Part shown: positions 26,201-35,638 of the stretch, one piece after another
Numbering within the stretch: position 1 is the stretch's first letter
Layout of the letters: every line of letters starts with the position of its first letter
NCBI GenBank assembly: GCA_002705205.1
Contig: PAHP01000006.1
Coordinates: 62,001 to 126,000, forward strand
DNA from: Flavobacteriales bacterium
GTDB lineage: Bacteria; Bacteroidota; Bacteroidia; Flavobacteriales; BACL11
Length of the DNA stretch: 64,000 nucleotides
Reading direction: 5' to 3'
The notes under the pieces: model-generated
Told to the model about the DNA's origin: nothing
Databases searched by the model: none
The model's input: only the letters and a program-made list of their open reading frames with translations
Translations under genes and position numbers: made by a program

Positions 26201-27622
26201 ATGTCCCCAATTCTATTAATTAGTATAATTTCATTATATTTTATACTACTTTTCTTTATCTCATATTTAACAGGTAAAAATGATAGCAATGAAACTTTTT
26301 TTAGAGGTAATAGAAGCTCTCCATGGTATGTTATTGCTTATGGGATGATAGGGACAACTCTTTCAGGGATTACTTTTATTTCAGTTCCTGGATGGGTTGA
26401 TTCTAGCCAGTTCTCTTATATGCAAATGGTATTCGGTTTTTTCGTTGGATATTTTATTATCTCAAGAATACTACTTCCACTTTATTATAAACTTGAGTTA
26501 ACGTCAATATATACTTATTTAAGAGATAGATTAGGAAATAGTAGCTATAAAACAGGTTCTTTGTTTTTTATACTCTCTAGAACAATTGGCGCTTCATTTA
26601 GACTTTTTCTAATTGCTACAGTTTTACAATTTGCTGTTTTTGATTCATGGAATGTTCCATTTTATATAACAGTAATCATTACGATCTCTCTTATTTGGCT
26701 TTATACTTATAGAGGTGGTATGAAAACTATTATTTGGACCGATACACTTCAGACAACATTTATGTTATCTACTGTTATTATTATTGCTTATACACTTATT
26801 CAGAAAATGGATTTAAACTTTTTATCTGTTGTTTCATTAATTAATGAGTCAGATTATTCAAGGGCTTTCTTTTTTGATGATTGGACAGATAAAAAATACT
26901 TCTTTAAACAATTCTTCTCTGGTATGTTTATGGCTATTGTAATGACTGGTCTAGATCAGGATCAGATGCAAAAAAATCTGAGCTGTCGAAATTTAAAGGA
27001 TGCACAAAAAAACATGACATTCTTCAGTACAATACTAATCTTTGTGGATCTTATATTTCTGTCACTTGGTGCGTTACTTTACATATATTCAGATACATTT
27101 AATATAATTATTCCTGGAAATGCAGATATGTTGTTTCCAAACATTGCTTTGAATTCTGGACTGCCAGTATATGTTGGGATACTATTTATAATTGGAATAA
27201 TAGCTGCTGCTTACTCTAGTGCAGATTCAGCATTAACTTCTTTAACTACTTCTTTTTGTGTTGATATTATTGAATTTGAAAAACAAGATCCAAATCAGCA
27301 AGTTAAAACAAGAAAATATGTTCATTTATTATTCTCTCTTATTCTATTAGCTGTAATTTTAATATTTAATGCTATTAATGATCAGAGTGTAATCAAATCA
27401 TTATTCACTGTTGCTGGTTATACTTACGGACCACTTCTTGGAATGTTCTCATTTGGACTTTTCACCAAATATAAAGTTAAAGATGAATATGTTCCATTAA
27501 TTGCCATTGCCTCTCCAATTATCTGTTATATTTTAAATCTATATATTCCTTTTGGATTTGAATTATTGATATTAAATGGTTTGATTACATTTATAGGCCT
27601 ATATTTATTAAAAACTAAATAA
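26201..27622 (+). CDS. Sodium/solute symporter (SSS family)
   Basis: Inner-membrane transporter of 473 residues with about 13 hydrophobic segments. The pattern fits the sodium:solute symporter family: SYLTGKNDSNETFFRGNRSSPW after helix 1, GMIGTTLSGITFISVPGWV, YTYRGGMKTIIWTDTLQT, and IAAAYSSADSALTSLTTSF, the Ser/Thr-rich sodium-site region of helix 8. The substrate (sugar, proline, pantothenate and so on) cannot be assigned. It is divergent from recR. Right after its TAA stop, in the same frame, lies an unrelated 18-codon relic of a secreted-protein gene. Confidence 0.92.
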   Translation: MSPILLISIISLYFILLFFISYLTGKNDSNETFFRGNRSSPWYVIAYGMIGTTLSGITFISVPGWVDSSQFSYMQMVFGFFVGYFIISRILLPLYYKLELTSIYTYLRDRLGNSSYKTGSLFFILSRTIGASFRLFLIATVLQFAVFDSWNVPFYITVIITISLIWLYTYRGGMKTIIWTDTLQTTFMLSTVIIIAYTLIQKMDLNFLSVVSLINESDYSRAFFFDDWTDKKYFFKQFFSGMFMAIVMTGLDQDQMQKNLSCRNLKDAQKNMTFFSTILIFVDLIFLSLGALLYIYSDTFNIIIPGNADMLFPNIALNSGLPVYVGILFIIGIIAAAYSSADSALTSLTTSFCVDIIEFEKQDPNQQVKTRKYVHLLFSLILLAVILIFNAINDQSVIKSLFTVAGYTYGPLLGMFSFGLFTKYKVKDEYVPLIAIASPIICYILNLYIPFGFELLILNGLITFIGLYLLKTK

Positions 27623-27628
27623 AAAAAA

Positions 27629-27682
27629 TACTTCTTAATCTACGATGACGGAACAGTAGAGCAAAGAATAGTTATAGAGTAG
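27629..27682 (+). pseudogene. 18-codon C-terminal relic of a type IX cargo gene
   Basis: The bases read YFLIYDDGTVEQRIVIE and then TAG. This closely matches the last residues of the choice-of-anchor-B protein at 59.1 kb (LFYLFDDGTVEKRIVVD, then stop), a variant sorting tail of secreted Bacteroidota proteins. Only the tail is present, directly behind two Lys codons after the symporter stop and in the same frame. Its last 11 nt overlap the end of the convergent lgt gene. It is best read as what is left of a deleted gene; in-frame read-through of the symporter stop is possible but makes little sense for a membrane transporter. Confidence 0.75.
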
Positions 27683-28838
27683 ATTTTTTATTTTTATTAT
27701 ATAAAATAGTACAACCTGTTATTCCAATAAGGACTAAGCAGAAAGAAATAATCTCTGCCTGGGTAATGCCTCCTAATATATTATATTCGGTATTTATTCT
27801 TATCTTTTCAATAAAAAAACGTTCAATACCATTTAATACTAAGTAGGTGAAAAACATGACTCCAGCTATTTTTATCCTTTTACGAATAGTCCATAAGAAA
27901 GAAAAAATAAGAACCGCCATGATAACTTCATAAAAAGCAGTAGGCCATACTGGATTTGCTAATTCATAGCAATAAGGGTGCCAGAATTTATCTCCACAAT
28001 CTTCCATTGGTATTCCAGCACGAATCACATTATGAGGAAAGTTATAGCTCCACATCCAATCAGGTAAGTAGCTCATCCAATCAGGTTTTGCAGCTAAATT
28101 ATTAATACCCCAGTCTCCATCTCCTGACATTTGACAGCCAATCCTGCCAACTCCATAAGCAAGCATTAGTCCAGGTGCTGCAGAATCTGCTAAATGTAAA
28201 GGTTTTATTTTATATTTTTTGCCATACCAAATAACCGCTATAGTTCCTGCAATAAGTCCACCATAAAAGGTAAGTCCACTAAAAGAAATTAATTGACTTA
28301 TTGGATCAGCTAAAAAAAGATCTATATTCTCAAGGTTATGAAATATTTTTGCTCCTATAATACCAGATATAGCAGCAATCATAGTCATATTACCTGCTAA
28401 TTGAAAAGGATGAACCTCTTTCTCAATCTGTTTTGGAGTTTCTAATCTATCTTTATTTTTTTCTTTATACTTTAAGTAAATTGAAATCCCAGCAATAATG
28501 ACTCCTCCTAACATATGCCCCCTTAATGATAGAATAAATCCTTGTGGATCAAGGACTAAATCAGAATAGTTTAAGATAGCTTCTATACCTTTAAATCCTA
28601 TGATAAAACCACTAATAAGAGAAGATAGAATTTCTGTTTTTGTAATGCCTTCTCCTATAACCTCTTTTATCTTGCTAGAAGATATAATTCCTTCTTGTTC
28701 TTTTCGCTTTAGTTCAAGCAATAGTATCATGCTTGCAGAAATAAATGCCATAGCTACAAAAAAACCAAAGGTTTGAATTGGTAGAGGAATATTCATTCCA
28801 AAAAGATCATATATAAGATGACTTATTGTTGGGTACAT
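27672..28838 (-). CDS. lgt: Prolipoprotein diacylglyceryl transferase
   Basis: Inner-membrane enzyme that attaches diacylglycerol to the lipobox Cys, the first step in making the many lipoproteins seen here. The key segment GRIGCQMSGDGDWG (about residue 230) and the GGLIAGTIAV helix fit the family. At 388 residues it is about 100 longer than common Lgt proteins. The extra part (about 70-135) looks like a second copy of the first catalytic-half segment: ISGFIIGFKGIEAIL...RGHMLGGVIIAG compared with ISGIIGAKIFHNLE...GLTFYGGLIAG (about 155-215). The last codons overlap the gene relic at 27629-27682. It follows mtaB by 17 nt. Confidence 0.93.
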   Translation of the reverse strand: MYPTISHLIYDLFGMNIPLPIQTFGFFVAMAFISASMILLLELKRKEQEGIISSSKIKEVIGEGITKTEILSSLISGFIIGFKGIEAILNYSDLVLDPQGFILSLRGHMLGGVIIAGISIYLKYKEKNKDRLETPKQIEKEVHPFQLAGNMTMIAAISGIIGAKIFHNLENIDLFLADPISQLISFSGLTFYGGLIAGTIAVIWYGKKYKIKPLHLADSAAPGLMLAYGVGRIGCQMSGDGDWGINNLAAKPDWMSYLPDWMWSYNFPHNVIRAGIPMEDCGDKFWHPYCYELANPVWPTAFYEVIMAVLIFSFLWTIRKRIKIAGVMFFTYLVLNGIERFFIEKIRINTEYNILGGITQAEIISFCLVLIGITGCTILYNKNKKSTL

Positions 28839-28855
28839 AATTTTTTTTGATATTA

Positions 28856-30148
28856 TTATTTAACTTCCGAAAGAACATTTAGATTTTCATCGAACGAAAG
28901 TAATTTTATTTTTAGTGTTTGTTGTATAAATTTGTCAGAAAATGGAATTTTTACTTTTATATAGTTGTCTGTAAAGCCAAAAAGAAAACCATCTTTATTG
29001 TCTTTTTCAAATAGTGCTTTTTGCTCAGTTTCTATATATCTTTGATAGAATTTTCTTTGTAGTTTGTTAGACAATATTCTTAATTTCTTGCTCCTTTCAG
29101 ATCTTTTCTTTTTGGTTATAGAACCATCTAATTTTATTGCTTCAGTGTTTTCTCGTTCAGAATACGAGAAAACATGTAGATATGCAATTGGTAAATCTTT
29201 GATAAAGTTAAGAGTTTTATTAAACTCTTTATCTGTCTCACCTGGAAAGCCAACAATTACGTCAGCTCCTATACAAACATCTTTTATTTCTTTATTTATC
29301 TTAGTTATTTTATCTCTGTAAATTCTGGTGTTATACCTTCTTTTCATTTTACCTAAAATCATATCAGATCCTGATTGCAATGGAATATGAAAATGTGGCA
29401 TAAACTTGTCTGATTTTTTTATTTGATGAATTGTTTCGTCTTTGATTAAATTAGGTTCAATAGATGATATTCTATAGCGTTCAATTCCATTTACCTTATC
29501 TAACTCCTTAATTAAATCAGTAAAGTTTCTATTCCCATCATTAAAAAGACCAATATTAACACCGGTAATTACAATTTCTTTTATTTCTTTTGAAGATATC
29601 TCATTTGCGTTAGTTATAATATTTTTAATAGTATCACACCTGCTTTTTCCTCTTGCAAGTGGAATAGTACAATATGTACAAGGATAATCACATCCATCTT
29701 GTATCTTAAGAAATGAACGACTTCTATCGTTTAATGAATAAGAAGAAAAATAATCTAAATTATCAATCTCACATCCATGTATTTTAGTGGTATTAGTATT
29801 GTTGAGATTCTCTAGTAATTTTGGTAAATTAAATTTTTCATTTGCACCAAGAACCATATCGACTCCATTAATGCCTGTTATTTCTTTTGGTTTTAGTTGT
29901 GCGAAACAACCTGTAACAATAATAAACGAATTTGGTGAGTTTCTTTTTGCTTTCCTGATAATCCTTCTGCATTCTCTATTTGCATTCTCTGTTACTGAAC
30001 AAGTGTTAATTACATAGAGATCAGCTTGATCATCAAAAGATGTTTTAATAAAACCTATTCTAGACAGTTGCCTACTAATTGTAGATGTCTCAGAGAAATT
30101 GAGTTTACACCCCAATGTATAGAATGCTGCTTTCTTGTCTTTAAACAT
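28856..30148 (-). CDS. mtaB: tRNA-N6-threonylcarbamoyladenosine methylthiotransferase MtaB
   Basis: Radical SAM enzyme that converts t6A37 to ms2t6A37 in tRNAs. The 430-residue protein has the N-terminal cluster domain (AAFYTLGCKLNFSET, INTCSVTENANRECR, VTGCFAQLKP, supplying three Cys), the radical SAM CX3CX2C in QDGCDYPCTYCTIPLARG, GADVIVGFPGETDKEF, and a C-terminal TRAM-like stretch. The opening YTLGCKLNxxE is typical of MtaB rather than MiaB or RimO. It heads the mtaB-lgt pair. A -7 box ends 4 nt before its ATG. Confidence 0.93.
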   Translation of the reverse strand: MFKDKKAAFYTLGCKLNFSETSTISRQLSRIGFIKTSFDDQADLYVINTCSVTENANRECRRIIRKAKRNSPNSFIIVTGCFAQLKPKEITGINGVDMVLGANEKFNLPKLLENLNNTNTTKIHGCEIDNLDYFSSYSLNDRSRSFLKIQDGCDYPCTYCTIPLARGKSRCDTIKNIITNANEISSKEIKEIVITGVNIGLFNDGNRNFTDLIKELDKVNGIERYRISSIEPNLIKDETIHQIKKSDKFMPHFHIPLQSGSDMILGKMKRRYNTRIYRDKITKINKEIKDVCIGADVIVGFPGETDKEFNKTLNFIKDLPIAYLHVFSYSERENTEAIKLDGSITKKKRSERSKKLRILSNKLQRKFYQRYIETEQKALFEKDNKDGFLFGFTDNYIKVKIPFSDKFIQQTLKIKLLSFDENLNVLSEVK

Positions 30149-30152
30149 AATG

Positions 30153-30160
30153 CAAAAGTA
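30153..30160 (-). promoter_or_regulatory. Predicted -7 box (TACTTTTG) for mtaB, unusually close
   Basis: Exact TAnnTTTG match on the minus strand ending 4 nt before the mtaB ATG at 30148, implying a leaderless mRNA. Confidence 0.45.
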
Positions 30161-30216
30161 GAAAAAGGAAAAATATTAAACATTTTGTAACCAAATATAT
30201 TTTGATCACGTAATAA

Positions 30217-33200
30217 ATGATATGTTCTCCAAGACTAATTTTAACTAAATCCAAATTTATGACAATATTGTTACTGTTTAGTTTTTTCTGTAAAAAAAAA
30301 TATAATATTAAAGAAACTTCTTTAAAATACATTTTCTTAGTCCTTATAGCCATGCTTGTTTCCTATAGCGCAACCTCACAAGTAACAGCTGATTTTACGA
30401 CAATTAATTCTACATCAGGATGTGGCTCATTAGTAGTTGAGTTTGAAGACTTATCGCTTGGTAGTCCAACATCGTGGCTGTGGGACTTTGGGAATGGAAA
30501 TACATCAGTTTTAAAAGACCCAATTACAATTTACAGTGTTCCAGGTATTTATGATGTAACATTGAAAGTGTCAGATGCTTTAGGTGATAATGTAAAGACT
30601 AAGTATGCTTATGTAAAGGTGTATGAGAATCCAGTAGCAGTTTTTCAAGCCAGTACAGCTGTGGAAGGATGTATGCCTTTAAATATTGATTTTGAGGATC
30701 TGTCAACTCATACTGTTCCTATTGTTTCATGGCAATGGGATTTTGGAGATGGGGGCGGAAGCTTTGTTGAAGATCCGTCATATAATTATTTAAATAATGG
30801 TGACTTCTCAGTGTCATTGTCAATAACTGATGATAATGGCTGTCAAAGCTTAGTTACTGATCTAGAATTAGTAACAGTACATAAAGTTCCTGTTGTAGAT
30901 TTTGAGTCAGATATTTTCTTCTCATGTAATTCATCTGAGTCGGTCTCTTTTACAAATAATAGTATGTTTTCTACTAATTATCAATGGGATTTCGGTGATG
31001 GAAATGTTTCTAGCATTGCAAATCCGACACATATGTATAATTCCGGAGTATATTCAGTAACACTAATTGCAAAAGAAGGAAATTGTTCAGATACTCTTGT
31101 TTATAATGATTATATTAAGATAGGAGATTCCCTAACACCTAATTTTATAGTTAACACAAATTCTGGGTGTGAAGATTTAGATGTTGTATTTACGGATGTT
31201 ACTATTAACAATCCAGATGTTTGGCTCTGGGATTTTGGAGATGGAACAACTTCAACCAACCAGAATCCATCACATACATATATTAATGCTGGAGTCTATG
31301 ATATTACATTGACAACTAGCCTTTCTGGGCAGTGCTTAACTTCATTGGTTTTTCCTGCAAAGATTGATGTCTTTGAGAATCCAGATGTTAATTTTATTGC
31401 AGATACAACTTATGCATGTTCTGCTCCTTTTGATGTTTTGTTTACTGACAATACAGCCAATGTTTCGAAGTGGCTCTGGGATTTTGGTGACGGACAAACT
31501 GATAGTATAACAAATCCTCTTCATTCTTTTGTAAATTATGGATCTTACGATATTACTCTAACTGTTGAGAACTTAGATGGCTGTTCTTCATCTTTATCTT
31601 TATTAGATCTCATTAAAGTAGATAAGATAATAGTTGATTTTTCTGCAAGTAATCTTGAGGGGTGCGCTCCTTATGCTATTGACTTTAATGATGTTACTGT
31701 GTCATCAAGACCATTGATAGATTGGAGCTGGGATTTTGGAGATGGCAACTTCTCTAATCTGCAAAACCCATCTAATACTTATTTAAATCCAGGAGTATTT
31801 GATGTAAGTTTAGTTGTGGTAAATGACTATGGATGTCAATCATCTTTTGGTTTCACCGATTATATAAAAGCTGATGAGGCTCCTTTAGTTGATTTCACTT
31901 CTAGCACAGTAACTTCTTGTGCGGGTCAGGATATTAATTTTACTGACTTATCATCTTTAGGAGCTAATAACTGGCAATGGAGTTTTGGAGAGGGTATATT
32001 TTCCAATATACAGAGTCCTGTTTATCAATATTCTTTACCTGGTCTTTATGATGTAAGCTTGATTGCTGGTGTTAATTCATGTCGTGATACATTAGTGATG
32101 TCAGATTATATTAAAATTATTGAGCCAGCTGCTATATTTGAAGTGGAATATAATTGTGATAATCCTCTTTTAGTTAATTTTTCTAACCTTTCAATAGGTG
32201 CAGATTTAGTTAATTGGGATTTTGGTGATGGTGTAAGCTCTAACCAGTTAAATCCGAGTCATGTATTCACTACTCTTGGTGTGCATGATGTTTCATTGTC
32301 CGTAACTAATAATATTACAGGATGTACACATGAATTTATAAAGCAAATAAAACTTACTGAACCAGTTGCTAATTTTGATTACTTAATAAATCCAACTAAT
32401 GGGTATCAAGATTCAGTTGGCTGTGCGCCAAAAAAAGTATATATTGATAATAAATCACAAGATTGTGCTTACTATAAAGTATTATGGTCTGATGGCTATG
32501 TTGGTTATGGTAGAGAGGATCATACTTTTACTGCAGAAGGAGATTTTGATGTTACGCTTATTGTAACAGACATACATGGGTGTAAGGATACAATGATGGT
32601 AGAGAGTATGTATCATATATATGACATAGAAGTTGATTTCGGTATATCAAATATTTTGGGATGTGATTCTATGTTGGTTGGTTTTACTGACCTTACAGTA
32701 CCTGCATCATCTAACTTATTATGGGATTTTGGAGATGGAGAGAGTTCTCTTTTTAATAATTCAGAACACATATATTATAATGAAGGGTATTATGATGTAA
32801 CAGTTTTTGGAGAGTCTTCTAAGGGTTGTAAGGATACTTTAAAGAGATTAGAATATATTAAATTTCAATATCCTACGGCTAACTTTAGTGTTAGTAGTCA
32901 GGGTATTTGTCCTGGTGATGATGTCTTCTTTACAAACTTGTCTAATGGATTTCAGATCAATTCAGTATGGGACTTTGGTGATGGGAGTCAGTCTAGTGAT
33001 GTTAGTCCAATACATCAATTCAGTTATAATGGAGTCTATGATATTAATCTAATGGTTACCGATTCTTTTGGCTGCTCAAATAGCTTAAATTTAAATAGCC
33101 ATATTGAGGTTCAGAAACCAACGGCTGATTTTACTACTCCAGTTCTTGGTTCAAGTTGCCCTCCTCTAATTTCAGATTTTACAAATTTATCATCCAATGA

Positions 33201-35577
33201 TGCTAGTTTTTTTACTTGGGAATTTAGTGACGGAGGTAGCTCTACAATTGAGAATCCTACACACTTGTTTTCTAATTCTGGAATATTTGATGTGTCATTA
33301 ATTGTTGAAAATTCATTTGGTTGTCAAGATACATTAGTAAAATTAGGCTTAGTAAATATTTCTGGTCCAATTGGGAGTTTTATAGTTTCTGATTCATTAG
33401 TGTGTAAAAATCAGGGTGTTAATTTTATTCCAAATTTAGTTAATACATCTGCGTATTTGTGGGACTTTGGTGATGGTTTTTATTCTAATGATAGTTTTCC
33501 AACTCATGAATATGCAGTAGCAGGGAATTTTATTCCTACATTGATTGCAGAAAGTGATTCTGGTTGTCAGATTACTATTAGTTTATTCGATACTATTCAT
33601 GTGAGAGAGGTAACTGTTGATGCGGGAAGCTCTGATGAGATATGTTTGGGGGAGTCTATTCAGTTAAGTGCAACTGGTAGTAGTACGCAATTTACCTGGG
33701 TTCCTTCAGCTACATTATCAAATCCTAATATTATTGATCCTGTTGCGCTGCCTTTAACTGATGTGTTGTATTTTGTATATCATAGTGACGGAATTTGTGA
33801 TGCAGTTGATTCTGTTTTTATAGCTGTTCATAGTGAAGTTCCAGAGGCAAGTTTTACTACAAATAATAATTGTGAGGGTGATATAACATCATTCTTTGCA
33901 AATTCAGGATTAAATACTGTAAATGTATCTTATGATTGGAGTTTTGGTCAGAATGGGCAAAATGTAAATACTTCTCTAAATGTAGGAAATAACTTAATTA
34001 TGCTTGTTGTAAAAAATATGAATAATTCTTGTATTGATTCTGTTATTAAGAGTGTCCAATTATTTCCATTGCCAGTAGCTGATTTTTCTGCAAGTGATGC
34101 ATGTTTAGGAGAGGATATTAATTTTACTGACAATTCATCAATAAATACTGTGGAGTGGTCATATAATTTTGCCGACGGGATAGGGGTTTCTAGTGATCCA
34201 AGTCCATCATATCTTTTTCCAGAAGTTGGAGTCTATAATGTTACTTTAAGGGTTACTTCTAATGAGGGGTGTGAGAATATTGTTAGTAAGGGTGTTCAGG
34301 TTCATGAATTGCCTTTAGTTGATTTTATTATTGAGAATCATTGTGAGAATCAAGGAAATATATTTACTGATTTGTCTTCTGTTTCTAATAGTCAAATATT
34401 AGGGATTCAGTATGACTTTAATGATGGGAACATTTCAAATGATTCTATTAGCTCTCATGTCTTCTTAGGTAACGGGCTTTTTGATGTGAGCTTGACGGCT
34501 GTAACTAAAAATGGTTGTAAAAGTACGTTGATTAAAACAGCAGAGGTTTATGCTAAACCTATTGTTGATTTTACAATTTCAGAATTCTGTCTTGGAAGTC
34601 CAACAATCTTTAATGATTATTCTTTTGTAGAAGGATCAGGTATTACAAACTGGAATTGGATTTTTGGTTTAGAGAGTTTCTCAACTAATAATAATACAGT
34701 TTATACATTTAAGAATGACGGAATCCATTATATTAGCCTGTCAGTTATGTCTGCTAGAGGATGTCAAGGGCTAAAAGAAGAAAAAATTATAGTAAATAAA
34801 TTGCCAGAGCCTGTTTTTGAAGCGCCTTCATATACTTGTTTAGGTAGTGAGTTTAGTGTTAGTGATATGTCAGATGGTAATGGTGCTGATATAATAGCTT
34901 GGAGTTATCAATTTGGGGATGGTAGTTCTTCGAATGAGCAGAATCCTGATCATACATATCATTATATAGGAGAGTTTGATGTTAGCTTAGAGGTGGTCTC
35001 GCAAGACGGCTGTATAAAAGATACTATTATTCCAAACATGATTACTGTTCATTCTCTTCCTGTAGCGGATTTTCAAGCTAGTGCTTTAATGGTTTCGGAA
35101 ATTAATTCAGAGATTAGTTTTTATAATCATTCTGAAGGAGCTACATCTTATTTTTGGGATTTTGATGATGGTGATTATTCAGTTGAAGAAGATCCTGTGT
35201 ATGATTTTAGAAATACAAGAGATTATAATGTGTCATTAACAGCAGTAAGTGACTTTGGCTGTGAATCAGAAATCATTAAAATTATTAATATTTATCCTGA
35301 GTTTACAATTTTTATACCTGATGCCTTTACTCCTGATGGCGATGGTATAAATGATGTGTTTGAGGTTCAGGGAAATAAGATTGCAGAGTTTGAAATGCAA
35401 GTTTTTGATAGGTGGGGAGGGGTGGTTTTTGAGTCGAAGAGTATTGATTTAGGATGGAATGGTGCTGATTATTCAGGATTATTGACAGATAGTGGGGTTT
35501 ATTTGTATCGAATCACTGCACATGATCTTAATGGTAGAATTTGGGTTTATAATGGAGAACTAAACCTTATGAGGTAA
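30217..35577 (+). CDS. Giant PKD-repeat surface protein with type B type IX sorting domain
   Basis: Predicted secreted or surface protein of up to 1786 residues. After a signal sequence (SLKYIFLVLIAMLVSYSATS, about 37-56) come about twenty PKD-like beta domains, each marked by variants of WxWDFGDG plus a YDVxL strand. One Ig-like domain with WVPSATLSNPNIIDP interrupts the series near residue 1160. The end is a gliding-motility-associated domain (FIPDAFTPDGDGINDVFEV, FDRWGGVVFES, SGVYLYRITAHD). It is probably an adhesin or structural surface protein. The true start is unclear: ATG at 30217 or 30259 gives a long leader peptide with an extra hydrophobic stretch and nine A's (30292-30300); a rare ATT start at 30307 would give a clean signal peptide. 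Confidence 0.88.
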   Translation: MICSPRLILTKSKFMTILLLFSFFCKKKYNIKETSLKYIFLVLIAMLVSYSATSQVTADFTTINSTSGCGSLVVEFEDLSLGSPTSWLWDFGNGNTSVLKDPITIYSVPGIYDVTLKVSDALGDNVKTKYAYVKVYENPVAVFQASTAVEGCMPLNIDFEDLSTHTVPIVSWQWDFGDGGGSFVEDPSYNYLNNGDFSVSLSITDDNGCQSLVTDLELVTVHKVPVVDFESDIFFSCNSSESVSFTNNSMFSTNYQWDFGDGNVSSIANPTHMYNSGVYSVTLIAKEGNCSDTLVYNDYIKIGDSLTPNFIVNTNSGCEDLDVVFTDVTINNPDVWLWDFGDGTTSTNQNPSHTYINAGVYDITLTTSLSGQCLTSLVFPAKIDVFENPDVNFIADTTYACSAPFDVLFTDNTANVSKWLWDFGDGQTDSITNPLHSFVNYGSYDITLTVENLDGCSSSLSLLDLIKVDKIIVDFSASNLEGCAPYAIDFNDVTVSSRPLIDWSWDFGDGNFSNLQNPSNTYLNPGVFDVSLVVVNDYGCQSSFGFTDYIKADEAPLVDFTSSTVTSCAGQDINFTDLSSLGANNWQWSFGEGIFSNIQSPVYQYSLPGLYDVSLIAGVNSCRDTLVMSDYIKIIEPAAIFEVEYNCDNPLLVNFSNLSIGADLVNWDFGDGVSSNQLNPSHVFTTLGVHDVSLSVTNNITGCTHEFIKQIKLTEPVANFDYLINPTNGYQDSVGCAPKKVYIDNKSQDCAYYKVLWSDGYVGYGREDHTFTAEGDFDVTLIVTDIHGCKDTMMVESMYHIYDIEVDFGISNILGCDSMLVGFTDLTVPASSNLLWDFGDGESSLFNNSEHIYYNEGYYDVTVFGESSKGCKDTLKRLEYIKFQYPTANFSVSSQGICPGDDVFFTNLSNGFQINSVWDFGDGSQSSDVSPIHQFSYNGVYDINLMVTDSFGCSNSLNLNSHIEVQKPTADFTTPVLGSSCPPLISDFTNLSSNDASFFTWEFSDGGSSTIENPTHLFSNSGIFDVSLIVENSFGCQDTLVKLGLVNISGPIGSFIVSDSLVCKNQGVNFIPNLVNTSAYLWDFGDGFYSNDSFPTHEYAVAGNFIPTLIAESDSGCQITISLFDTIHVREVTVDAGSSDEICLGESIQLSATGSSTQFTWVPSATLSNPNIIDPVALPLTDVLYFVYHSDGICDAVDSVFIAVHSEVPEASFTTNNNCEGDITSFFANSGLNTVNVSYDWSFGQNGQNVNTSLNVGNNLIMLVVKNMNNSCIDSVIKSVQLFPLPVADFSASDACLGEDINFTDNSSINTVEWSYNFADGIGVSSDPSPSYLFPEVGVYNVTLRVTSNEGCENIVSKGVQVHELPLVDFIIENHCENQGNIFTDLSSVSNSQILGIQYDFNDGNISNDSISSHVFLGNGLFDVSLTAVTKNGCKSTLIKTAEVYAKPIVDFTISEFCLGSPTIFNDYSFVEGSGITNWNWIFGLESFSTNNNTVYTFKNDGIHYISLSVMSARGCQGLKEEKIIVNKLPEPVFEAPSYTCLGSEFSVSDMSDGNGADIIAWSYQFGDGSSSNEQNPDHTYHYIGEFDVSLEVVSQDGCIKDTIIPNMITVHSLPVADFQASALMVSEINSEISFYNHSEGATSYFWDFDDGDYSVEEDPVYDFRNTRDYNVSLTAVSDFGCESEIIKIINIYPEFTIFIPDAFTPDGDGINDVFEVQGNKIAEFEMQVFDRWGGVVFESKSIDLGWNGADYSGLLTDSGVYLYRITAHDLNGRIWVYNGELNLMR

Positions 35578-35594
35578 TTTTAATTACTTAAATT

Positions 35595-35638
35595 AGCCAA
35601 CTTAAAACTGAACTATGAGGTGGAAAGTTGGCTTTTTT
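35595..35638 (+). terminator. Terminator-like hairpin enclosing the next start codon
   Basis: A perfect 9-bp stem, AGCCAACTT (35595-35603) and AAGTTGGCT (35625-35633), is followed at once by further T's (six in a row, 35633-35638). It lies 18 nt after the PKD gene and fits a rho-independent terminator for it. The 21-nt loop contains the ATG (35615) of the binding-lipoprotein gene, and the right arm codes for its residues 4-7, so the hairpin may also affect translation or transcription of that gene. Confidence 0.65.

Noticed and set aside
27620-27682. Stop-codon read-through extending the symporter by the sorting-like tail
   Set aside because: The frame allows it, but a type IX sorting tail on an inner-membrane transporter makes no sense and the TAA context is not special. 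A gene relic is simpler.
30217-35577. PKD gene as a tandem DNA repeat array
   Set aside because: The repeats are visible only at protein level; the DNA copies have diverged, so no recent repeat expansion is seen.
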